Assembly (NCBI GenBank): GCA_001465935.1
Contig: LNKV01000023.1
Location: 310,001 to 374,000 of the forward strand
Reading direction: 5' to 3'
From: Clarireedia homoeocarpa
Lineage: Eukaryota > Ascomycota > Leotiomycetes > Helotiales > Rutstroemiaceae
DNA length: 64,000 nt
Part shown: positions 55,437-64,000 of the stretch, piece after piece
Layout of the letters: each line of letters opens with the position of its first letter
How positions within the stretch are numbered: the stretch's first letter is position 1
Translations under genes and position numbers: made by a program
Notes under the pieces: generated by a model
The model's database searches: none
The model's input: only the letters and a program-made list of their open reading frames with translations
What the model was told of the DNA's origin: nothing

Positions 55437-57132
55437 TTAACAGACAGCGTGGGTCTTTCCAGTCTTTCCTTGCAAGCTGTGCTTCTCATTCTTATAATGA
55501 GGGTGGTTAGCCTTGTTCTTTCCAGCATGTGTCTTGACGTTCTTGTGGTTCTTCGCAATGGTCTCCTTGTCTGTCTCGTCCAATATAGTGCAAGACAACT
55601 TGATGTCTGCAAGTAATGAGTCGCATCTGGATTTGCTGAAGTCTTCACGAACAACAACACGTAACATCTTTAGGTTTTCAGTGTGGGGAGCCATAGTATA
55701 TGCTGGAACAACCCAAGAACGTTGGCGGAGTTGATGTGCAATTGCGAACTCGTCATAGTGCTTGCCAGACTTTGGATCGAGACGGAAGGCAACAAGGGGA
55801 AGACCTTTTCCGGACTTCTCAGACATGATGATAAAGCCAAGCTGTTCGAGTGAATCGGATAGGTAGTCGGCAGTACGTGTCAAGTTGTTCATAATAGCGC
55901 GATAACCCTTCTTTCCAAGACGAATGAGTTGATAATACTGGCCGATGACTTGAGATGCACCCTTAGAAAAGTTGAGAGTAAAAGAAGCCTGGTCGGCACC
56001 AAGGTAGTTAATGTTGAAAACCAACTCCTTAGGTAAGTATTCTGGAGCTCTCCAGACAACCCAACCTACACCTGGGTACACAAGTCCGTACCTATACGCC
56101 TGTCAGTAAAAATTTCAAGAACGTGCAGAAAGAGGCAGCATACTTGTGACCACTAGTGTTAATAGAAACGACCTTCTCCAGTCTGAAGTCCCATTCCAAT
56201 TCAGGAACAACAAAAGGAGCGACAAATCCACCGCTTGCAGCATCAATGTGAATAACAGTATCAATGTTTTTCTTGATCAGGAGATCGTTGACTGCCTTTG
56301 CGTCTTCATACTGACCTGTGTAGGTAGTACCCAAGATAACACAAATACCAATGGTGTTCTCATCCACCAAGTTGACGGTCTCTTCAGGATCGATGACGTA
56401 TCTGTCCGGTGTACAGTAGACATATTTTTCCTCAACCTCGAAGTATCTAGCAGCTTTTTCCCAGCAAACCTGCACAGCAGATGACATAACAATGTTTGGG
56501 TTGTCACATGGCTTCCCAGCAGCCTTTCTAGCATTCTTCCAGCGCTTCTTCATAGCCAAAACTGCCAGCATAATGGCTTCTGAAGAACCTATGGTAGAAG
56601 TACCGACAGCTGCGGCGCCTTCATCATTGGCGGGGACGTTGAAAAGACGACCAATCATGGAAACGCATCGATTTTGAATGTCAGCAGACTGTGGGTATTC
56701 TTCGTAATCAATGAAGTTCTTGGAGAATGATTCGGTCATAAGGTCTTCGGCTTCCTTTTCCTACGAGGTGTTAGCTTTATCTGATTCATAGTAGAGTAAA
56801 TGTACGTACCATATAGGTAGTAACGAATGAAGCCAAGCTGCGCACACAAAGTCAGCTTTTATCGCATTTCAATCCCCGGGCTTATTATACTTGAGCATTG
56901 GATTTCCATCCAGGGAGAGATCATCTCTAATCATACGATATGCAACCTCTTTTGGCATTTCACCCTCTGGCATTTCATGCTTTGGCAGATCCTCAGTAGC
57001 AAACTTCGAACCATAAACAGACGTTGTAAAAAAGTCTTCTTGAGTGCTAGGAGCCATAGTGAGCTTCTCGACACCCTGAACAAGAGGCTCTCCGACCTTC
57101 TTGCCGGTGGGGATTGAAGCTAAATGAACCAT
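55437..57132 (-). CDS. gad: Glutamate decarboxylase (PLP-dependent)
   Basis: Converts L-glutamate to GABA and CO2 in the cytosol, the entry to the GABA shunt. 513 aa in four exons: 57132-56891, 56837-56810, 56760-56144, 56091-55437; all phases close. Exon 2 is only 28 nt and encodes the conserved LASFVTTYM. Seen: HIDAASGGFVAPF (the PLP-binding Asp), SINTSGHKYGLVYPG with the PLP lysine Lys296 split by intron 3, and YQLIRLGKKGY. The length and the C-terminal GKTHAVC fit fungal glutamate decarboxylases. The tail is Lys/His/Asn-rich; I do not see a clear plant-type calmodulin-binding segment. The start (MVHLASIPTG) is the first ATG. A triple 27-base repeat lies just upstream in its leader or promoter. 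Confidence 0.95.
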
Positions 57133-58198
57133 GATTGAGAAGTTTTGAGGTAAATGTAGAAGAGTTATCTTTGTGAATAGGGAAAAGGAGGATTGAAGCA
57201 AAGAGTGCAAAGGAGGATTGAAGCAAAGAGGGAAAAAGAGGATTGAAGCAAAGAGGGAAGAGGTTGTGCTTTTCAATCGAAGATACTGAGGGGTTTTACA
57301 AGTCAATCCGCAAGCACAGACGAAATATGTACCCCTCCGTGGAGTCAAGGATGTAAGCTTTCGTTATCTTGGCACACGAAGCTTAGCTCGTCTCCAAAAG
57401 TTGTTTTTCGGACAAACTCTGACATTTGATTGGTCGAATCACTAGTTCAATTCTTTTTCTGGATCAATCAATAAGTCGCTACTTTGGCGGAGTACATACT
57501 GAGTGCGTCATCTCTTTTCTAGATGTGGTTCAAAGCGTCTTCCCCTGCCAAGATATCAAACACTCTCACTTATCCAGATTTGTCCTCACCAAACATTGTA
57601 CAACACATGGCACAATAGACGGAGGTGGTTGGTGAAACGGAGATCACCCTCACATTATGCTGCTCAGAAGTGAAGCATAACGTCCCTCCAAAAACAGCAA
57701 TCCAAATCAAGAGCCCAAGCGATAACACATCCAGGAGTACCTTGACCACTATACGTGACACGATTATCTTCATGACATGTCGGAAGCATGAGATCTGGTT
57801 CGGATCTCTTACAAGTACTACTTACATCGCCCGCCACCATTCTGCAAATACAAGTAACTGTACAGCGGTGGTGGGATGAAGAATTGCGACCCAATAAGCA
57901 CGACTACCAGACAGGAATCCCAAGAACGCTGGTATTTCTCACATGATGGATTGCCTGAAACCTATTTCCAATTTGATCTATTTGTTGGAGAGAGGTCCTT
58001 ATTATACAGACATCAGAAGCAAAGCTTTCTAAACCGCCCACGCCCTCCACTCTATGAGGCAAGCCAGAGACGAGTAAAAGGCCTACCAAAATAAATGCAT
58101 GCAAAACCCGAAAGAAATGCGTTTCTATGATGCCGCGATCGCTCAACATTATGCTCAACGATCCTGCACCCCGTCTATCGCTACTATACACCTCTAAT
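57133..58198. other. Promoter of glutamate decarboxylase and spacer
   Basis: Holds the tandem repeat at 57180-57262 directly upstream of the decarboxylase start, then about 0.9 kb with no supported gene down to the 3' end of the phosphate carrier. Confidence 0.5.
57180..57262. repeat. Three tandem ~27-base units upstream of gad
   Basis: Three copies of a unit containing GAGGATTGAAGCAAAGAG, separated by 8-10 purine bases, 50-130 bases upstream of the decarboxylase ATG. On the coding strand this is a pyrimidine-rich leader with regularly spaced elements. It could be a regulatory array or a mere slippage product. Confidence 0.8.
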
Positions 58199-59525
58199 CT
58201 ACTTAGCAGCCAAGTCGACACCACCAGTAGCACCCAACGCCTTCTTAATATCACCGTAGATAGCGAATTGACCACTAGAGTTGCATTAGTAGTTGTTCAG
58301 GAAACACATGAAGGGAATGGGGGATTATAAGCAGCATAACCACATGGGTTTTAAACCGTGCGGGAAAATATGCCAATTTCGAATTCAAGGAGAAGTAAAC
58401 TTACGCAGTGATTGCGCCGACCATTCTAAAATTATGTTAGTGATTGATTCTTTATGGGGGATTAACATTGGGGTACTAACGCTAATCTGGCACCAATACC
58501 GGTGTATGAACCTCTGAATCCGAGCTCTCTACCGATCTTGATCAAACGGGAAGTGGTTCCCTCTCCTGGAAGACCCTTGGTCTTGTTGATTTTTGACAAC
58601 ATGGTGTCGGCGGGTTGTGAAACGATAGCAGCGGCGAAACCGGCAATCAAACCAGATCCAAGGTTAATGGTGGTTTGCATGGAGTCGGAAGTTCTCGATT
58701 TGTCGACATATTGGTAGATAGCCTCGTTGACTTTCTCAAAAACGACGAACTTGGCCATGGTGTATGGAACTCTTTCGAGCCATTAGCATCATTGTGGAGG
58801 AAATTCAGGACGTAGACACTTACTGCTTGAACAAGATAGGACCGAAACCGGCATAGAAAGCACCGACACCCTCATTCTTCAGCATCTTGCTGAATCCACC
58901 AACGAGACCATTGGCATAAGTTGGCTCGGAGACCAAACGAATACGTGTGGCCTCAAGCGGGCAAAGAGCAACATCTGCGAAGAATTCTGCGATAGCTGAA
59001 GAAGCCAAGTAGACAGCGGTCTTGTTGTTAACAGCATTCTCGTATCCGATGAGGTTGATGGCTTGTTGCTTGAACAGTTCATAACCTCCGAACTTGAATG
59101 CGCCTTGAAGGAAATAACCAGCAGCGGTTGGACCGAAACCAGTAGCAAGAGCACCAACACCCTCGTTGGCAATAACTTGTCTGAAACCACCGATAAGACC
59201 TTTGTTGTATGTGACTGGGTCGAGTTGGATTCTGGTCTTGACACTATGGAGGAGAAGTTCGTGTCAGTATGAAGCTCTCCTTATCTTGCGCCAAGAAACT
59301 GAGCACCCTGAATTCCTCTACTTTGAATGCGCAGATTCCTATCCTGCCGTGAATGGAGATAACTTACACATCAACGGGGGTAAGACCACCGTGAGTGACT
59401 GAACAGCATACAGCACCGGCCAAAGCGAATCTGGAGTAAAGAGCGAAACCACTGAGCTTCTCTGGTGCGTTGCCGGAGACCTTTTGGATAGCGGCGTCCA
59501 CCTTTGCGGAAGCGTTGGAGGCCAT
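58199..59525 (-). CDS. Mitochondrial phosphate carrier
   Basis: Inner-membrane carrier importing phosphate into the matrix with protons (Mir1/Pic2/SLC25A3 group). 321 aa in five exons: 59525-59368, 59243-58824, 58771-58481, 58425-58405, 58274-58199; all phases close. Exon 4 is only 21 nt and encodes the conserved MVGAIT. Three carrier repeats are present, with signatures PVDVVKTR, PLEATRIR and QPADTMLSK. The end GQFAIYGDIKKALG is typical of phosphate carriers and is lost if exons 4 and 5 are missed. The N-terminal ~25 residues before the first helix are short, as in fungal members without a cleaved presequence. No functional link to the adjacent glutamate decarboxylase is implied by the order. 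Confidence 0.94.
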
Positions 59526-62431
59526 CTTGAATTATATGTGAAATAAAATTGAGGGGAGAGTTGAAGATATTAGTATACTCTTCGGCCGAGGAGAGTAGGA
59601 GAAAGGAAGTTGTCTCGTGGAGGAGATAAAGTCCAATTGATCGATGAGGTAAAAAAAATTAAGAATGAAAGTGTTAACAAAACTTTTTTGCACTAGATCG
59701 GAAGCTTTCGGAGTTTACACATTTCCTTTTGAGGTTTCTGCCTTAATTGCCTGATTCCGTCATTCACCGGGAGACATGCTCGGCTTATAGTTATTTACGG
59801 CAACATGGAAGTTGTGTTCCAAGGTCCAAATCGAATAATCTTCACACGTGTTTGGTAGCGTTAAATTAAGGAATCGATATTTTGCCTCCCAGCATTATTA
59901 ACGGGAATCTGAGCGACAATGAGTGCGAGATATATCCTCAATTTTTGTGATCTCACACTCAATATTCGTTATGTTCCCTCAACTCCGGCTTGACCTCCTG
60001 AAAGGCAACGCGCCAGCAATTTGACGTCACCCAATGTGGGCATAGACCATGTGCGGGAGCGGGAGCGGGAGCAATCGGATAAGCTTAAGCTAGAATGAAC
60101 AGCAACACATCCTCAATATTCTCCTGGATGAACGGGCCAAATCTGTACGGGATGCATATTATATGTGGTATTCGAGGCGAATGCAGGTTGTGTGGCCCAG
60201 CGGTAGTGATTGTTCATTGAGCTGTTCCCTCTGGTTATGGGCGGTCGCATGATACGTTTCGTGGCTAGGCCTGTTCTATGTTCTAGGACTCTCTCCAGGT
60301 TCAATAGGTGGAGTTCTTGACGACTGGACCATGAATCTGCAGCTGCTGTTGTAGTGGTAAGGCTGTGGACTAGCTTCTGCAATAGCCGTCTAGTGAACGG
60401 TCTAGTTCCTCGTGTGGTTTTTGCGGAATGAATACCTATGAAAGTAGTAACACTAGCCAACCCCGAGCCTATGTAAAGAACTCTTGGTTGTGCCGGCTTG
60501 CTGAGAGTGTTAGTATCCTTAGAGTTCCACACAAATTTCCTAAGGGAAACGGGCAAGTGCCCTAAGTGCTCAAAATGGCAGAATCAAGGAAGATTAGTAG
60601 AAAGGAATAAATCGGATATATATCATGGTCTACCTTATGATAATCCGTTCTTCATTGCTACTTTTCACATCCTTAAGCATTCCAAGGTGAATTCAAAAGA
60701 CGGAGTCCAACATATCCTCAAAGTAGTTCTTGGCACCACATCTTTGAAACCGCTCACACACACCAAACCCCCCCCCCCCCCAAAAAAGCAGTAAGATCTC
60801 TCCACAAGTATCAGGAGCTCGACAAGATCATCGTCCTCGCCCTCAGACTCGATGCCAGTTGCAATACAGAGTCTCGAAGGTACTTCTGGAATTCTTTCAG
60901 CAGCTGCATAACTTGCTTCTACTTATATCTCAGTCATAAACGATGCCACCATGCTGTTCTTGTTGCCAAAGAGAGTGTATTTGAGGTGACTTTGCTCCCA
61001 GATCGTGAGTGGATCATTCGTGCAGTCACCTTTGACATGCCGACTTATCCACATTGGTAACACAAAACTCTGCCACCTTGCCAAGTTTTCTTTCCGTTGA
61101 CCCAAGGATTCTTCGATTGACTGCGAGGTGGAAGAGAATTTGTGGTTCTACTCGTATCTGGAGTCCTCGCCGAACTTTCGCCAGAATTCGAGCTTGAAAT
61201 CTGGTTGGACTGGTTTTCTCTCCAATTTTTCAGTCGTCTCTATAATGATAGCCTCCTCTTCCTCTATTATTTTGAAAACCCCCCCCCCCCAAAAAAATCA
61301 ACCAACCAATCCAGAAGCCAGCTTGAGCCGAGTGGCCCGACTGCGTAAGGGAGCCGATCCCAGAGGAGAGAAAGCAGAAGTTTGCTAGCCCAATCGGAGA
61401 TTTTGCGGTAGGCACGCTGCACAGGACGATTTTCCCAAAGACAATGACGAAAGCGAGCTAGAATCGTTGTCTGGTTTTCAAGAATTTGTGAATTTTCTGG
61501 ACACTGAACAGTCTTCAAAGAATAGAACACATTTGGAACGGCTCACAAGGAGGATGTTCCAAGCCCAGAAAACCACACCAGCGGATTTATCATTATCATC
61601 GTTCGGAGGGTTGCATAATGTCAGGCCGAAGCAGGCCGCCATGGGAAGGAATTTGAAAATCCGAAAGAAAACAGCAGATTTCTCGGCCGCCATTGTTCAG
61701 AATCGATTGGATCTTTTAGAATTGTATAGTATTCAAGTGATTCTGAGATTTTTATGTGACCTTGGACATTCGAAACATTCCTCAGCATCGACAGATAGAG
61801 GACATTCATCCAAGTCATTTAGGCTTTCTCGCATGCATGCTCTCTTCTCGCAACTTAGGAAGGAGCTCCTATGATCATTTGCAAACTCATGTTTTGCGCC
61901 CTTCCCACAAACTTCCATTCAAATAACTCAGAGCTTGCAGTAAAAGCTTCTTCGTCCGGATTTTCCTTTGATTGCACACCATCATTTGCTATCCGCCGTT
62001 TCTCTCTCATATATCTTACCCCTGCGTCAATGAACCTGCGGCCTTGTCGATCAAGGCTTTTGATAATTTTCTGTGTGGATTGAGGTTGCTCCTCCGAATC
62101 CCATGCGGCAAGCTCAATCAGCGTGGACCAATGTTCCACCTATATCTCTATAACAGCTCTACGAGCTGAATATCCCCAATTGCACAAGCACGACTTAGTT
62201 ACATTACAGCTTTACTGTACTCACTATATATATACTATACACCAAATCAAATAAACCAGTGTTTTGCTTCAAACACCCCTCATTGTTTATATTCCGTTCA
62301 GACACTTAACTAACATAGTATCGAATCACCCTCTTAGTATTTAGGACTTCACAATTGCAAGAACCTGATCAGCCGGCGCGCTGAATGAGACACAAACACT
62401 ATTTCTTCTGCATGCGAAAAGCGCTACTTTA
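59526..62431. other. 2.9-kb spacer with C-run tracts and coding relics
   Basis: Two near-identical tracts occur: a C14 run at about 60767-60781 and a C13 run at about 61279-61291, each flanked by AAA on the left and AAAAAA on the right. GGAGCG repeats lie at about 60055-60073. On the minus strand several frames look protein-like (VEHWSTLIELAAWD at about 62139 after a tatag acceptor; LENQTTILARFRHCLWENRP at about 61515 downward; LARWQSFVLPMWISRH near 61090), but frameshifts and stops separate them. I read this as an eroded gene or element, not a working one. Confidence 0.35.
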
Positions 62432-64000
62432 CTAATCTACTCCATTCATCTCCCCTTTCCCCAAACTTGCAGCTTCTAACTTTGCTAACTCAGCTCTAAT
62501 TTCTCTTCTACTCGGCACAGGCCCAGGTCGAGCATTGGCGCCATGATATCTACAACTATGGAGAAGCCTCCCATTCAATTTCTTCTCAAACCAAGACCTG
62601 GGTAGCCACTGATGATCTTTACTACAATATCTCATACGTTCTGTTGCATAGTGTGGATAACCGACTTGAGAATACTCGTCATCTGAATCGACCTTGATAA
62701 ATTTAACACTATCTGCATCGTCTCCTGCTACCCTGCATTTAGCGTAAGGGTTTTGCTCGATGCGTGACGTTCGTGATTCAGGTTTGGAATGCCGCGGCTG
62801 CTTCATCGCAATGTTTTGGTGTTGCGGCGGTTTTGGAGAGATCTTTTTGAAAATTTCCATGTTGCTTTGGGAGGGAAGTTCAATATCATTTTTTGCTTGT
62901 GCTGGTGCGATTCTGGTCAGCACTTCGGTATCCGTGGATATTTCAGCGGCAGCTCTCTTCTTTGTAGGTTGCAGCTTTCGACCACTTCGACTGGTTTGTT
63001 TTGGAATGGTGAAGTTTGGCAGTGAGAGTGCTGCCAGAGGTTTACTCTGTGATGCAGATGGAGTAGGCGCGATTCCAAAACTGGGAGCTGGCATGTTTGG
63101 AAGCTTAGGCATATTAAATTTCTTAGGGTCTTTCTGAGTTGGCGCGATTCCACAACCGGGAGCTGATATGTTTGGAGTCTTGGGCATATTGGCCTCCTTT
63201 GGGTTCACTTTGATTGTTGTTTCCTCCTCATGTCCATCACTACTATCGGCAGAATGCGTCAATATAGCCTTGAGTTTTTCTTTCTTTTTTATAGTGAGTT
63301 TGATAATCATTCTTCCAGTTTTCGCCGGTGTAGGTTGCGTTTCTGTACGAGCTTCTGAATTTTTATTGCCCTTGTATGATGAATCGGATGAAGCATTTAG
63401 CGTCAGCGTCAGGGTTTCGAATGAGGAATCTGCTAACGCATGGCCGGAAGAAACTTCCGTTGCTTCGGGCTTGGGTGGAGGGGCTGGTGGAGGGGCTGGT
63501 GGAGGAAGTGTTTTCGACTTAAAGTAATCTTCTCTTGCTGCCAAAAGACTTATTTGCCTATCGTTCATCTGAGGATTACCACGCTCTGTGAAACGAGTTA
63601 GCGAGGTGATCCTCTAGAACGCCAGGTATTGTCACATACTTAAATCCTCGTACCCCTCCATATCCATCTCGGAATACCGCTTTGCTGTACGTCACTAAAT
63701 TAGCCCCATTTCAAGAGTGAAGTGATCGCACTCACGAGGGCGTAACACAAGACGGTCAAGCACAGCCTTTCTCGATATCTTATGCAGGATGAAGAGTTCC
63801 GTGTCCCTCAAGTTCACCAGAGCCAAGCCCTGGACTTTTGGGATGTGGTTGTAAATCATGAGTCCCGGACTGTATATGCGATTGCCAGCTTGCTGGAGCC
63901 TCGGGACGAAAATCTTGTAGACTCGATCCCCCAAATCTACATCCGCAAGCTTCCTAGCTGTTGACTCCTCCGTGTAAACAGAAAGCCATGGGCTGAGTTC
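62432..64000 (-). CDS. Unrecognised protein, 5' end beyond the window
   Basis: Partial gene, open to the right edge. Exons in the window: 64000-63736, 63684-63640 (45 nt), 63585-62432; phases close and give 487 residues. The N-terminal part (ELSPWLSVYTEESTARKLAD, DRVYKIFVPRLQQAGNRIYS) is folded-looking. Splicing then gives RYSEMDMEGYEDLKRGNPQM, a Pro repeat (PPPAPPPAPPPKP), a long Ser/Thr/Lys-rich disordered region with repeated MPAPSFGIAP-like units, and a compact C-terminal region with RMRYCSKDHQWLPRSWF and LHSCRYH, whose Cys/His spacing may bind zinc. The ATG at 63568 would drop the first part, so it is not the start. The Lys-rich tracts fit a nuclear protein. No family is recognised. Confidence 0.68.

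Noticed and set aside
55437..59525. Functional pairing of glutamate decarboxylase and phosphate carrier
   Set aside because: They are tandem on one strand but separated by about 1 kb with a promoter between, and no shared element is seen; adjacency alone is not evidence.
61267..61530. Minus-strand frame of 87 aa as a working gene
   Set aside because: Protein-like in part, but it ends in a poly-Gly stretch from the G run and lacks an ATG in a sensible place; treated as a relic.

Overview
The window is nuclear DNA of a filamentous ascomycete. The evidence is short introns (mostly 46-65 nt, GT...AG, with CTAAC-like branch sites), several fungus-specific families (Zn2Cys6 regulators, 2EXR, DUF3431 and DUF7587 proteins, a PTH11/rhodopsin-like membrane protein, cerato-platanin, a hybrid histidine kinase), and long intergenic stretches full of microsatellites. 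The gene set and protein style suggest Leotiomycetes (Helotiales, Botrytis/Sclerotinia-like). That placement is an inference from remembered families, not from a search.

Layout. 1-2 kb: no firm gene, possibly an eroded minus-strand ORF. 2.0-3.5 kb: AAA ATPase. 3.5-5.2 kb: microsatellite-rich spacer. 5.2-7.6 kb (minus): Zn2Cys6 regulator with the zinc cluster split by an intron. 7.6-10.8 kb: repeat-rich spacer. 10.8-15.4 kb: GAF/HisKA/HATPase/REC hybrid histidine kinase in six exons. 16.9-17.9 kb (minus): 2EXR protein. 19.8-21.1 kb: DUF3431 membrane protein whose frame is broken twice. 22.3 kb: small secreted protein. 23-28.8 kb: gene-poor, with a few tentative small genes. 28.9 kb: cerato-platanin. 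29.7-30.5 kb (minus): second 2EXR protein. 33.0-34.6 kb: PTH11-like seven-helix protein in six exons. 35.9-36.8 kb: cyclophilin with a long N-terminal extension. 37.6-39.0 kb: glutamine-synthetase-family enzyme. 40.1-43.4 kb (minus): large coiled-coil membrane-anchored protein. 44.7-46.7 kb: cytosolic alpha-amylase in five exons. 46.7-49.2 kb: eroded sequence. 49.2-50.2 kb: DUF7587 protein. 51.3-54.6 kb (minus): second Zn2Cys6 regulator in five exons. 55.4-57.1 kb (minus): glutamate decarboxylase in four exons. 58.2-59.5 kb (minus): mitochondrial phosphate carrier in five exons. 62.4-64.0 kb (minus): unrecognised protein running off the right edge.

The genes do not form an obvious pathway cluster. 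They are a mix of primary metabolism (glutamate decarboxylase, phosphate carrier, intracellular amylase, GS-like enzyme), sensing and regulation (histidine kinase, PTH11-like protein, two zinc-cluster factors), and secreted proteins likely to face a plant host (cerato-platanin, small secreted protein). I found no convincing new multi-gene system. The most informative anomalies are a DUF3431 gene with two compensating frameshifts and a 4-nt first coding exon, 21-nt and 28-nt internal exons in two conserved genes, a cyclophilin intron that keeps the frame open, an 18-bp perfect hairpin, stacked upstream ORFs before the PTH11-like gene, and two diverged copies of one relic sequence 22 kb apart.
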